From positions 11,225,700 to 11,289,699 of the forward strand of contig OW285191.1 of the NCBI GenBank assembly GCA_935421135.1: DNA of 64,000 nt, in the 5' to 3' direction. Within the stretch, counting starts at the first letter, position 1, and every line of letters starts with the position of its first letter. The position numbers were made by a program, and so were the translations under genes. The notes beneath the pieces are model-generated. The model ran no database searches, was not told where the DNA came from, and saw only the letters and a list, made by a program, of their open reading frames with translations. Shown here one piece after another: positions 52,101 to 64,000 of the stretch. This stretch comes from Bugulina stolonifera (taxonomy: Eukaryota; Bryozoa; Gymnolaemata; Cheilostomatida; Bugulidae).

Positions 52101-55100
52101 TTTCAAAATGAGCCAGCATGATCCAGATTTTAGCAAACGTGAATTTCTTGTGTGGCAGCAGATCGAGACAAGCTGCATACACCTGTCGGGTCCTGTCCAT
52201 ATCCTGTACGCAATAAACCAAGAGATTGCAATCAAAATGATACAGAAACACAGTCAAGTCAAAGTGTAGATAACTCCAAAACTCTATGACAAAGTATCAA
52301 AATTCTGGGAGGCATTTAAACATGTGGTAGACAAGACTTGAATGTAGACTTTTTAATACTAAAGCTACTAATATAATCAACCTGTATTACTGACTTAATT
52401 AATGACTACAAATGTATCCATATCACCATAAGCTAAAATAATATACATGCACTAACCTGCATCTCCAGTTCTTCATATAACGCATAGTTTATCCAAATAT
52501 AAATATACCGCCTCCAGAACCTCTTCTCTTGTGTTGGAGGTACATTAGCTATAGCTCTTTCATAAACCTCACGTACTTGCTCCACCGTTCCATCATTCTC
52601 CATCAATCTTATGTAATCAAACCAGGCATCATAATTGAATGGATTCGTCTTCACCTCCTGCAAGATATGATAACTCCCAATAACAGAATCTACCACTAGT
52701 CCTAAACACCAGTCTAGACTCATATACGTTGTAATTATGAACTACTAGAGTGTCCTCATATATATAGAACAAAATTAAAATCCAGAAACAAATATGTGGA
52801 TAGTATACAATGTAGGCCTACGTCCAATTAGGCTACGATTCTGAAATAAATATGAATATGCAATTATGGTCTGCGTGACAAGAATACATTCAACCAATCA
52901 GTTTACCTCCTCATACTGGAACCGTCGTTTGCTCACAATAACATCCTCAATAGCAGCCCGATCTCCAAACTTTTTCTCGTGTATGGTATAATTCTTATAT
53001 ATAAGCTGGCATGATTCCTTGGGTAGCTTATCCAAGGCATACTTGTATATAGCCCTCACCCTATCATGCTACAAACAAGAAGCTGGATAACACAGATAGG
53101 TCATACAGGCAGCCAATCATAACAGAGATATGTTGAAGGTAGCCAATTGTAATATAGTAAATATCAACATAGCTAAACAGGTTGAACCCTGACCAATCTA
53201 GAAGGAATAGTTAACTCCCTGTCAAATGTCAACAGAGTTAACACAGGTGTTCTCAAGCTCCAAATCGGCCTGACAAATATTTCAAACTACCACCATAATG
53301 TTTGTAGTTTATTGTGTCAATACGGTGGCCATGATATTCAACAGATCCTTTCATTCGGACTAAATTTGTGCTTCTTAACAAAAAATAAACAACATGTAAT
53401 AAAACCACCTCATACCAAAAGCATAATACCCTAACCAATCACAAGAACGGTGATTCCTTGTAAGCTATTTGAGAAGCTAGCTAAGCCCCCTTACCTCTCG
53501 CTGATTCTCCTCAAACTTAGCAAAAGCTATGATAAGATTTTCTTCCATGTTTTCTTCACCAAAGAACTCAACTGCTCTCTCGTATATTCTACGAGCACTT
53601 TGTATGTAGTTGTGCTTTTCCTCAAACCTTGCATATCTAGTAAAAATATTTCATTCACAGGCTATATTACTTTATAAACGCATACTTCATGGCAACTAAT
53701 TAAGTTGGTGAACTTACGAATTTACAAATATTAGTAGCTATGGTCTATAGAACTTGGTGACGATAATGACAATGTCATACTAGACGCATTTTATTTAGTT
53801 ATTCTCCTTACCATTATCTGATTAATATGGCAAAATAAAAGTAAAATTTTGTGAATTCCTCTGTCGATAATAACTGGATTGAAACAAAATGAGAAGAACT
53901 AAACAACAAGTACCACTTACTACCATTAAACTATCCACCTACAGAAACATCTAAAGACAATGTACTTAATAGTCTATTCAAACTTTGTAAATAACAACAC
54001 GCACTACCGAGCTATTTAGGAGCTTTTTAAGCCAAATGACATTTAGGTCGTCAACCTGCATGTAAAAGAATACATAACAAAGGAGTCATGCTACAAATCT
54101 GGTCAACATACTTGATCCAGTTTTTTATCTCTGGGTGGACAAGACAGAACCTCTCGTAGATGCCTCTAGCTCGGTCAAGTTCCTTGTACCTCAACTCAAG
54201 GTTTATATATGACTGCCAGGCTTGTTCCTCTGGTTGCCATTCCATCCATCTTTCAAATACCTACAGAAGACAGATGATGATGTAGCAGTTATATCACCAC
54301 AGCACCACAACAATACAGTATTACAGCTACAGTTTCACGATGCTTTAGAACGCTATCACACCCAAAGTGATACGTGAAGGTGCGAAGCCATACCCTTAAA
54401 AACAATGACAATCGAGGTGTTTTAGTTCCATCAGCAATAACGACTAAACCATCAGAGCATGGCGCCTGCTCCAAATGCATTGAAAATGAGTCCTAATGGC
54501 TGACTGGAGTTGGTTTATGGGAGCAATAAGGCCATCGACAATATGTTTACCACTCACCTGCCTACAACCTGCCACATTACCCAACATTTCCTCCATGTAC
54601 GTGTATTTGTACCAGAACTGATTAGCTCGTGGTAGAATAGTGACCGCTCTATCCCATATATTCCTCGCATGGTTCACTTGTCTAGCTCTCATCTCCATCT
54701 CCGCGTACTTGAGCCATACGGTGATAGTTCTATGGTCTACATCTAGAGCTCTCTCATAGACTGACCGTGCTCTCTGCATTTCCTGTTGAGACTCCTCCCA
54801 CTGAGCATATTTGATCCAGTTAACCATCAGTGAGCGATTCTTACGGATGTTATCCTCAAATGCCTATACACAAGACAAAGATAATGTTAGAGTAGAGCTC
54901 TATTCATTCCATGCAGGAAGTAAATGATGAAAACAGACACCAAATATACACAGGTATATTTGTACCTGGTAACTGTATGCCCAGTTATATACGCATGTGT
55001 GAGTAGTATTTTTTAGTTAATAATAAAGCTAACTCGACCTGCTTCACAAGACCACTGAGTACCAGGTCATTGAGTGACCAAGGACTTTAAATGTATACAA

Positions 55101-56210
55101 GCACACATTGAGTATATTATATCATCGTACCTTTCTCTTCCTCAACTGATAGGCTTTCAGTTCATCAGGATCACTGATCTTTTGCTTGGGAGGCTGCAAA
55201 ACAAAAACACACGATTCTACATAGCCACAGTGCTGTGAAGGCCAATAAGTACATCACATCTATATCACTTCATATTACTGTAAACTACATGTACAATGTA
55301 CACATACTATACACGTCACAGAAGTAGTTACGTCAATATATAACCTACTATCCTGTACATTACTACATAGAGAGAGACTAGTATACTTACAGGAGCAACG
55401 AGCTCTAACTCTCTCTCCTTGGCCTCTCTTAGTAACTGCTCAGCTGTAACTTGTACACTGGCCGGCATCTTGTTCTTCACCTTAAACACAAACATGTCAC
55501 ACTTACTGTATTGTAATATCTGATGTACTATAGGTAATTGAAACATCCCAGTCGGCTACTCTATCAAGATGCGTTAAAAGTAGAGTCGTCAATTCACCAC
55601 ATCATTACATAGTCTCAAAGTCATCAGACATCATTAGAACAGACCCTGGAAATTGACTGTGAAATGGGGCATCATTACCATTGCATTGCAAGCTCAATGG
55701 TAAGCATATAAAACTTTAGAGAGAACTGCCGAGTTTTGAGATCAAACGACACAAATAAATGTTGGTGGATTGCGAGATAGTTTACACCGATCAAACCAAT
55801 TAGGACAAACGAGTACATAAGTAATCTCTTCAACACAACTATAGGCCCACTATTAGGCCTACATATTCAACTATACACACATACACGTACATGCTAAATA
55901 GGTTACACTGAATTAAGCTGGTAAACTGATCGAAGGTAGAACTGAATAAGCAATACACAAATACATAAACAAAAACATTCCCAGTAAAAACACCAGATGA
56001 AAGAGCAGGGTATACGGGACGGCCTATCCCAGAGTACGTCTAAATCTCCACAATCTCTCTCAATTAAGTAAATACTTACTGCATATAAGGAATACATAAA
56101 ATTAAATTACCAGTAAATGGCAAGTAATATTATTTAGTTCAACTTACCTTTGCCACCTTGGGCGGCCCCTTTCCTTTCTTCTCTTCGGGAAGCTCATCCC
56201 ATGCATCCAT
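49111..56210 (-). CDS. CRNKL1: Crooked neck-like 1 (CRNKL1/Clf1), spliceosomal HAT-repeat protein
   Basis: CRNKL1 is a scaffold of the Prp19-associated complex, needed for spliceosome activation. Fourteen exons on the minus strand: 56148-56210, 55391-55480, 55131-55193, 54558-54863, 54112-54260, 53495-53636, 52907-53068, 52457-52657, 52063-52203, 51425-51664, 50812-50913, 50086-50244, 49615-49707, 49111-49239. Phases agree and the product is about 679 residues, close to the 687-residue human short form. Seen in order: [13 protein letters not shown] start; [20 protein letters not shown] repeats such as [115 protein letters not shown]; and a basic [11 protein letters not shown] then [15 protein letters not shown]-terminus. 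Exon 11 ends at the first unit of a 27-bp tandem array. Confidence 0.96.
49823..49876. repeat. Short foldback element, copy 2
   Basis: GGAGTTGTCCTTTC and, after a short spacer, CAATTGAGAGAGGACAACTT form an inverted pair. It shares CTCTCTCAATT and GGACAACT with the hairpin at 42428-42480. It lies in CRNKL1 intron 12. Confidence 0.5.
50466..50822 (-). repeat. Minisatellite copying the CRNKL1 exon 11 splice donor (27-bp unit, about 13 copies)
   Basis: Read on the minus strand, exon 11 ends CACATTAAG at 50812 and the intron begins GTGGGTGACTGG. The 27-bp unit ACATTAAG, GTGGGTGACTGG, AGGCGGC/T then repeats about 13 times toward 50466. Nearly every copy keeps GTGGGT after AAG; the farthest reads GTGGTT. 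Translated in the exon 11 frame each unit gives VGDWRR(H/Y)IK or VGDWRW(Y)IK, open through about eight units until a TGA near 50605. Long open frames on both strands here are a by-product of the repeat. The array sits at the exon-intron border and is otherwise intronic. Confidence 0.9.
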
Positions 56211-56732
56211 TATGAATTTTTTAGTTCACAAAATAGCTGTAATTCAGTGAATAGTACAAATAATGTGTCAACATCACGAAAAATAAACTATATGTAAGTA
56301 GAACTGAGCTACAACTGAGAGCACATTAGTGATCAGACTGACATTCACCTGAAATGAACAGCAATATTGCCATGCATTTACAAGTTACTGGTGATGTACT
56401 TTCACTGATCATCCCCTGATAATCCATTTGCTATCTCTATCTACTTGAAAAATTTTAGCCACCATAAGTTTGTAAGTCAAGAGTTAGCACAAGTGACTCT
56501 CTGACATTATGACTCCATAGGTAAGTAGACCTCCTAAGTGCGAGTTTCTACACCTGTCCCGGTATATGCTATCACCAAGGTGAGTAGTATGAAAATGAGT
56601 TCATTGCATTTAGTGTTTGAAGTGAGGTTATACGGGAGTATACGGTGTGTATCCACCTCAATTTTAGTGGTTATACGGCCAGCAGGCGTGTACCTTCAGT
56701 TTAATAGCTGGTTTTTCCCATACAGTCACTGT

Positions 56733-56797
56733 AGACCTTATAGTGCAGTGGTAGAGTGCTTGACTATCATTCATAGGGTTCAAATCTCACCAGAACA
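56733..56797 (+). repeat. tRNA-like sequence with pol III A and B boxes (degenerate)
   Basis: TAGTGCAGTGGTAGAGTGC resembles a tRNA D-arm and A box, and 28 bp on GGGTTCAAATCTC is a good B box. The anticodon arm and variable region are too short for a full tRNA and the acceptor arms do not pair well, so it is not called a functional tRNA. It is a likely tRNA pseudogene or SINE head. It lies upstream of both CRNKL1 and LBR. Confidence 0.45.
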
Positions 56798-57169
56798 TAA
56801 TATATTTTTCCATTTTAGTAATCCACCAATTTTTAGCTACTATAAGATTAAGTGGATAGCTATGCAATATTAATATATTTGTTCCACTTCGAACACTGAT
56901 TGTATTCAAAGAGTAAAATATGACCACCTAGTAGGCCTATACAGTAATCATGGTGGTTAGCTACTAAATAGGCCTAAAAAGATTTCAAATGACAGACAGA
57001 GCAAGAGAAATACAGGTAGGCTGCACATTGGTAAAGAATACATTAACGGAGTATAGAAGCTATGCGCTTACAATACTCGTATATAGGCCTATGATGAGTG
57101 TGATGATATTATCAATCACAATTATATAGGTCTAACATATTCGATACTGTAATTATTATAAATAGGCAT

Positions 57170-57745
57170 ATATGTTCACCGTTTACAATTAGGTACTAGC
57201 TATGCATAAATAATAGTAATTAAAATATTAACATAACTATAATATGTATTTTGAAATGACAATATTATTTATTATATTAAATATAATATAATTATAATTA
57301 TAATATATTAATTACCAAACTATAAATGGATGTAGCAATTATTTTATAGGCTTATTTCTACTATAACTATATGGTATATATAGTTATAATATATATTTAT
57401 AACATTAGACATTCGCACCTATAAAACCCCTTCCATATGTGCAGGTAAGGCAAATAGATAGTAGGTCTATGTCTATGTGAGAAAGAAAAAACAAAAATAT
57501 AATCAAAACAACATTTACATTACCGATAATGATAAATCATAATGATAATCATTATAAATTATAATAATTAGATTACCATAATTATATTACTAAATTATTA
57601 ATTATAAAACAATAACAAAATATAAATATAATTTTAATTAGTATCGTCAATTTATTGTCAAGTACAAATAAAAATATTATAATAATAATATCATTATAAT
57701 TATTATAATTTATTATAATTATAATTATTATTATATATTATATAC
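57170..57745. repeat. AT-rich low-complexity tract
   Basis: Long runs of TATAATTATA, AATAATAAT and similar, almost free of G and C, with many self-complementary stretches. It lies between the divergent CRNKL1 and LBR genes. Confidence 0.7.
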
Positions 57746-58181
57746 CAACAAAGATTTGCAACATTTCCATTAACGTAACCACCAAGAGTTAATAGAACTA
57801 ACATAAGCTGCTTGAAGAATATTAGAAGCAAAGTTCATATAATTACTAACTATATAGGAACTTAGTTAAAAGAAAAATAGTATGAATCAAGTCGTTGGTA
57901 TTGAAAAATTGAAAAATCCAGCAGTTGAAAACACCGGAAGTTGATGGTAGGACAGCAGCAACCGTTGACCAATAATTTCTTTTGGGATTTTCGTGTCTTA
58001 GAAATAGACATTGGTCCGTTTATTTTTGTCTCACGCTATCGTCCAATAAGCTACGCACCCGCCAAGCGTCTTTCACTACGTTTACTACAAACTTCCCCAC
58101 ACAGGAACTGCAGGGAATTTTGCAGGGTCTGCTTCCCCTGAAAACCGGTTTCCTTCTGGTTGTGAAGACTGTCGGTTTACC

Positions 58182-61100
58182 ATGCCAGCCCGAAAAGTAG
58201 GTTACCTGACACTTTTCTTAACATTTAACGGCTTACTCTTTTGTTATTAATACAGGTAGCAATCCAATTGCCGTGGGCGTGTGGCTGCAACTCAACTACA
58301 CTTCACTACGGTAACTGGTCTGCTCAAGTAAAGACCTTTACCTTAGACTAGTAGACCAAATGATTTTCTCATATTGGGATCTCTGTTTTTTTGTGACTAT
58401 ATGCTCTATAAGTATATTTTTCTCTTGGGAGTTAATTTGTGTTGGTGCTGCGTTAATCCGCCTTTAGGTAGGCTTAATAATTCTATTCCAATCGACTGAA
58501 TCGTATCGTAAATAAATAATAATATTCATTGTATCATAATGATATTATAAATATTATATTTATATTAAATATCAAATGTAAACCACAGACTGAGACTATT
58601 ACTATCACTATGATTACTGACTAGTAACCATTTGACTAGATGTTTCTACCATAGAGACGATTAAAGTATAATCATTGAAGGGTAATTCAATTGTTCTCCA
58701 TTTACATATTATTTAAGCTCAACAGTCGAACTCCATATTCATTATTGAACAAAGTGAAAGTGTAAAAAGGGGTCATCGTGTTGGCTGCGTAGTCTAGTTT
58801 CACTCTGCTGTAACAGTTATAAAGAAATAAGTAGGCCTACTTGTGTTAGTTGTCATTCTCTGTATTGCAGTTTTGTGTGCATGACTATTATATAGGGTAT
58901 TTGTTTATTCATCACATGTATCTCGCTTAATTTTTTGTACAACAACCCGCTGTGACAGTTCATAGAGGAGTTGTAGTATATAAAGTTTTACATACATAAT
59001 AATGCATAAACCTCACTGAGCCTGGCCTGGTGTAGTCTTGCTTCAACTTAGCATCAGCCACTTTTGTAATGAGGCGTGTGTCATTTGTGCCCACTTTTCA
59101 ATAAACGTAAAACAAAACCTCTCTGGTAATCCATGTCATGTTTATCCAGAATAGCGTCATGCTATTTGTATTATAGTAAAGTACATTGGGGATAGATAGG
59201 CCTACCCAGTAGGTAACTATAGCAAAATGTAGTGATGTCAACCATAATTTTAAATAGTGTTACATAATGTAGTTCAGCACTTTAAAAATCAAGATTTCAT
59301 TTATGCTGAAAACGTATAAAGTTGTCACACTTGAGAATAACAATAATTAGAAGTAAAATTAAGACTGTATGTGGAATATAAGTAATAGGCCTAAGCCTGC
59401 ATTAGCAGCGCAAGTTCATGTTCTACTGTACCATAGAAGCAGTTGCATTTACTAATGCTTTGTTCTGCAGTCATCCCCCTCTAAGGCCAAGAAAACCCCG
59501 ACTAAGACAAGGTCTAGATCTAGGTCAAGGTCTCGGTCTACAGCGAGGAAGCCATCCACCCGTTCCCGCTCTCGCTCCACTGCTCGTTCCTCCAAGTCGG
59601 ATGTACAGCAGAAAAAGGATGCAGTGCTGACACCAACTAGAAAGAGCCCGTCTCGCACGAAGACCCCTCCACGAACCAAACCTGACGTAGAAACCCCGCC
59701 TCGAGTTTCCAGACGAATCCTTGAGAAGACAGTTCATCAGGTAAAGGAGATTACATTCTGGTTGGTTATAGATGAAACCCTAGCCCCACTGGCCACATAT
59801 ACTAGCCCCACTGACCACATACACTGTAATGTCACAGTAGGCCTATAGGTTATGTGTTGACTGAACTGAATTAATTTGCTTCCAACTTCCAATTCATCAC
59901 ATACATATACATACATGTATGCACTGTAATTGAATAATAGGCCTTTTAGATAATTAATTGTCTGGGAGCATGCATATTCTTATATCACATGGTCCTCCTG
60001 ATTTTAGCATTCACTGGTCAACCCTTCAGAAGGTATTTAAACCCAATTTACTTCTAGTCTCAGGATTCTTTGAGCGCTCTGTGGGTGCTGTAACTGCCAT
60101 CGACCTATTGCTGTTGTAAAATAGTCAATGTAGCAAAGAAATGGCTGTAATATTATTGGCAAAGTGCCCTATACGCCTAAGTGTTTGATAAGGCTGTCAT
60201 AGTAAATAGTATAGTAAATAGTAAATGCCATTCATATTCGAGAGGTTCTATTGTGTTTCGTAGCTTTCATCAACATATCTTGAAAGATATTTCTCTCCAA
60301 TAATGTTGAGTAAACGCCTTAACATTATTTGTTGTATAACACAAGATCTTCATAAAATAACACACTGGCAATTACAATGTTGATCAATCAATATTACGTT
60401 TTGTTTCCAGTCGTGGTCAGTTTATTAAGAGAAAATTCCGGCGCTTTTATTGAATAGAAATGCGCCGCTACTTTTTAGTTGTAAAATATTGCAGATTTCC
60501 TCTTGATGCAATGCTATTGTGTGTTGAATAGTGTAGTAAGCTCTACTTTGAACATTGCATGATTGTTCAGTGATAAGTGACTTGAATTTACTTTGCTCAG
60601 TCATAAATTGCCCTACTCTTTCCACAATGCTCTAAGGTGAAATTATCTTTGTGGTTTTAATGCAAAACTATATCCTCTGCCAGTATTGAATACATCCAAT
60701 CCTCGTAACATCTCTTGTAGAATGTGACACCCTTGTCTCATGCAGGGGCTGCTATACAAGCAACCGATTTTGTTACCCCAGCTGAAATATATGACTATTT
60801 CGAGTCACCTGTAGGCATACTATCGGACTATGCTAGTCCGGAATTAATGGCAGGTTCTACTCCTTTTCACGGCAACCCTTTGAGAAAGAGGCTTGCTTGT
60901 TCATCTACTACCATTGACTCAAATAATAACGCTTGGGAGAAGGTAGACGTTTGGCTGTGGTTGTTTGTTCCGATGTTCAATTTCTGGTTTTCTATTCTGT
61001 TTACTGTTTTGGGCAATCATATCACTGAGGCATATGTAAGCTATAACTACCTGTAACCTACCATCTTGGGCACATACCGGTGCCATGAGTAATCTATTGT

Positions 61101-63674
61101 ATATCTTTGTCCCGTAGGTTACAAAGACATCAGTGACAGCGACTGGGGATGGAGCTAAGGTGAAAGCCGTGACGACAACTACCACTGCTACCACGAGTTC
61201 CAGTACTGGCGGGGTGGTTAATGGAACAGGTCCAGGGTACATGGGTGGTCTTCTCGTTCTATTTGTAATCGCTCTGACGTACTACCTGAATATGGCATGC
61301 ACCAAGGTTGGTATCCAAACACTATCCTATCCACAGATGTGTAGGTAATCTTGATGGATGACCCTTACAACTTTTGTTTGCTCCTAGAGCTATGGTGGGG
61401 AGAACTACATTTTTAATTTTACTAACTTAGATTGTGTGTAAAGTCGATTTATAACCTGTCTAACTCGTCGGTGACTTTCTGGTTAATCTGGAGCTCTTAC
61501 CTTACCCTTGCCACATGAGTAATAGCTATGCAATACATACTGTATGTCCAGCATTTTACCTGCCGTATCTACATCTTACTAGGCTTCTGACCTTTACTAC
61601 TTTATATGATAAGATAATAATATGGTCAAAGCCCTTGTATATGAAACCAACTAATAGCCAGCATAATACAATCACATAATATAGTTTAGTAGGCCTACTA
61701 CATGTACATGTACATATATGTGTAGTAACCAATGGTTCTGTTGGATGTGCTCCAGTATAAATAACAATATGACAGATTGTCAGTAATAATAAATGATAGT
61801 TTGCACTATTAAACTGAATATTGAATAAGTTGCAAGATTGTAAATGTCAACAATGCATTAATATGAAAGGTGGGGCTGATGAAACTGGGCCATCCTACAA
61901 GTAACACACATCTGTAGTACTACAAGTGTATGCATATAAAACACAGCTGTACTGCATCTATTGTACTATATTAGATTAAATAGTTAGCTACTATATAATA
62001 ACACTGTACATGTGTGCACAGTTTAGTAAGGTATGTTTACATAGAGGGTCATATAATACCCCTTGGGCCAGTGGTGGTGCAGTAGCATCCCCACTTATAG
62101 CACTTATACAAGCTCTCAAACAGACTCTTCTAGGCCAAAAACACTATTTTTCACATTCTTTGCACACAGCTTCTTTTAATGCATAGCAGCAATTAAGGGA
62201 ATGTAAACTATATTGTCCCATAACTTCCTGTCCGATACAAGCTTTTAATTCTGCACTAGAAAAAGTTAAGTAATACCTACTCAGTAGGCCTAGGCTTTAC
62301 TGTCGGGTTATTGATTTATTGGCTTAAGGTTTATCCGCTCTGACCAATTATCAATAATTTAATTGAAGGGTCGTTTCAACTTGATTAAACTGAAAGCCTG
62401 CTGATAGTTTGTTAACCAGGGCATGTTGACTCCATTAATCTAAGTATAATGAGCCAATAAATAAATAATTAGTATAAACCTGGGGTCTCCTTCAATCATG
62501 GATACCTGTTGGCTATTGGCATAGGGGTACATTATACTTGTACTTGCCAGCTATAGACGCTATGAACTCTTACTCTTGTCTGAGTCTACATGTAAATGAA
62601 CAGTTGGTCATGTGCACCCTTACCTAGAATATAGGCATAGGTGATAGTATAGCATTGACTGGTGTCTACTCTGTAATTATAGGTTATGTGACTCTCTAAT
62701 ATTTTACAGAAACAGTGTGCACTCTTCAAACTACCTCCCTGTGATCACAAGTGGCAGACTTTCTTCAACCTTGAAGTAGCAGGAATTACCCTAGCATTCC
62801 ATGCCCTCATCTTTATCCTAGCTTTAGTTCCAGTCGGCTCCATAATTCAAGGTCCACCTATGAAGAATGGTAAACGTCTCGAGTACAGGTGTAATGGTGA
62901 GTATGATCCAAGTCTTTCAATTTTGCTACAATTATTACTATCACTGACTACTAGAACTGAATGTAGAGTTCTGGTCTTCTAACCTGAAGTCCAGAGTTTG
63001 TATTCAGTGAGGGTTACTTTAGTAACAGCAATTTATATCCCTGTTTTATAGGCCTACATACACATGTGTAATGTTCACACAGGTATATTATACGGGATAT
63101 TATATTGTAGGTTGGCTGACACTTATTGTATTGGCAGCTCTATTTGGGTACGCCGTGCAAAGAGGTTGTCCCATGGACTACATTGACAAACACTACCTCC
63201 AGTTTGTTACTGCAAGTCTTATCTTTGCTTTTCTACTCACCTTGATAGTTCTCTTCTGTGGATGGAACTCGCCACTCGGTGTACGCTGCCCAGGATCTGA
63301 TGGTTTGTATTTATTCGTAGTGATTCAGTGACATTCATTGACATCCATCTATCATTGGATATCTGACCACAAGTTACATCAACTAGCATATCATTGTTCT
63401 TTTAACCAGACAAGAAATTTTTTTCAATTTTAACTTGCAATACAAAATTTTAGGTACCTTTCTCAATGATGTTTGGATGGGGCGTGAGTTGAACCCTCGC
63501 TTTGGCAACCTGGATGTCAAACAGGTGCTGGTGCGTTCAGGAATGTTAGCTTGGGTGGTTGTGGATGGAATGTATCTGGCTGCTCAGTTCAAGGCAGATG
63601 GAAAATTCAATCCAGCCCTGGCTTTGGTTGTTCTGTTTCACACCCTCTACTGTGTCTTCTCTATCAAGAATGAG
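58182..63674 (+). CDS. LBR: Lamin B receptor-like protein (RS-rich N-terminus plus sterol C14-reductase fold), partial
   Basis: LBR is an inner nuclear membrane protein combining a chromatin- and lamin-binding N-terminus with a sterol reductase-type membrane domain. Seven exons: 58182-58196, 59471-59740, 60721-60942, 61118-61306, 62710-62896, 63111-63302, 63454-63674. Phases agree, giving 432 codons before the right edge. It starts MPARK, like vertebrate MPSRK, then exon 2 is basic and RS-rich (TKTRSRSRSRSRSTARKP, STRSRSRSTARSS). After about 200 residues comes a first membrane helix (YMGGLLVLFVIALTYYL), further helices, the SIIQGPPMKNGKRLEYRCNG block, and GRELNPR at about residues 368-374, the signature of the ERG24/LBR/TM7SF2 family. 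No Tudor domain is found between MPARK and the RS run. The five-codon first exon is the least certain part. The final catalytic-domain exons lie outside the window. Confidence 0.88.
61307..62709 (+). other. LBR intron 4 (about 1.4 kb)
   Basis: It is bounded by GTTGGT and ACAG. It contains TAGGCCTACTA and repeated ACATGTACAT motifs at about 61690-61710, but no exon-like or RNA-like segment. Confidence 0.5.
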
Positions 63675-64000
63675 GTAAGTAAATTCTTCACATCTACAAA
63701 TACCTGGTGGTCATGTCACTTATTTTAATTCAGTAAAATCCTAACGAAGGTGGAGTCGTGCAAAGCTTTTTCAGAGTTGCTTACCGCATTTAATTCGACT
63801 ACAATGCGTCGGCGACTGCGAAGCTGTGATCGGTACAAAGATCAACACGTTAATGAAGCACAAGTCTTCAGCATAAGTGCATATGTCTGTCTTTGGTTTG
63901 TCAAATTTAACTGCCATTGTGACCGTTTGTTACGAAAAGTATTCCGTCCGGGTCTCTGAGATAATGGGTGACCCGGTTGGAGAAGTGTGTTAGTGACCTG
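63675..64000 (+). other. LBR intron, continuing past the window
   Basis: The GTAAGT donor after exon 7 starts this stretch. The open frame at 63750-63959 does not resemble the next LBR segment and is treated as chance. Confidence 0.5.

Larger units (their letters stand above)
56211..58181. other. Intergenic between CRNKL1 and LBR (head-to-head)
   Basis: About 2 kb separate the two start codons. The middle (57170-57740) is a very AT-rich, ATTATAATT-type low-complexity tract. Near LBR a CCGGAAGT ETS-type site lies at 57934-57941 in a GC-richer patch (57930-58180), a plausible LBR promoter. No additional gene is recognised. The plus-strand open frames at 56538 and 57941 are unassigned. Confidence 0.45.

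Noticed and set aside
56733..56797. Functional tRNA gene
   Set aside because: A and B boxes are present but the anticodon and variable arms are too short and the acceptor ends do not pair.
58257..58312. Possible extra LBR exon (VAIQLPWACGC) between exons 1 and 2
   Set aside because: It would leave phase 1 at its donor, which does not match the phase 0 start of the RS-rich exon, and it has no similarity to LBR.

Overview
This is a nuclear chromosomal window from an animal. It is AT-rich, and the genes are split into many small exons (about 40-330 bp) with canonical GT-AG introns of about 100 bp to 2.5 kb. Gene content (Smaug/SAMD4, presenilin, HACE1, lamin B receptor, CRNKL1, canonical poly(A) polymerase) says metazoan. 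The compact introns, small intergenic gaps and unfamiliar repeats suggest an invertebrate, perhaps an early-branching one such as a sponge. I cannot fix the species. Most exon ends below were placed by reading GT-AG sites, checking that codon phase carries across every junction, and comparing with remembered family sequence.

Layout. Positions 458-2015 (-): 5' part of a poly(A) polymerase gene that runs off the left edge. 2016-9808: gene-poor, repeat-bearing DNA with two hairpin (MITE-like) elements and one copy of a dispersed repeat. 9809-26275 (+): Smaug/SAMD4, 16 exons, about 797 codons, with an N-terminal extension carrying a coding minisatellite. 28030-28943 (+): small two-exon gene, possibly a lone PH-like domain. 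30109-36247 (-): presenilin, 11 exons. 36248-39571: intergenic, with a broken LINE 3' end. 39572-48335 (+): HACE1, 19 exons, about 922 codons. 49111-56210 (-): CRNKL1, 14 exons, about 679 codons. 58182-63674 (+): lamin B receptor-like gene, running off the right edge. Presenilin and HACE1 are head-to-head, HACE1 and CRNKL1 tail-to-tail, CRNKL1 and LBR head-to-head. The genes are housekeeping or signalling genes with no obvious shared pathway, although PAP, CRNKL1 and Smaug all act in mRNA biology.

The most unusual signal is structural. In three different genes a tandem repeat starts exactly at a 5' splice site, so the donor itself is copied: CRNKL1 exon 11 (27-bp unit, about 13 copies, reading frame kept open through about eight), Smaug exon 13 (30-bp unit, five copies, four with intact donors) and HACE1 exon 16 (32-bp unit, three copies). 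Also notable are a presenilin whose catalytic YD motif reads WD, an LBR that seems to lack the N-terminal Tudor domain, and strong over-representation of the palindromes TAGGCCTA and TACATGTA in non-coding DNA.
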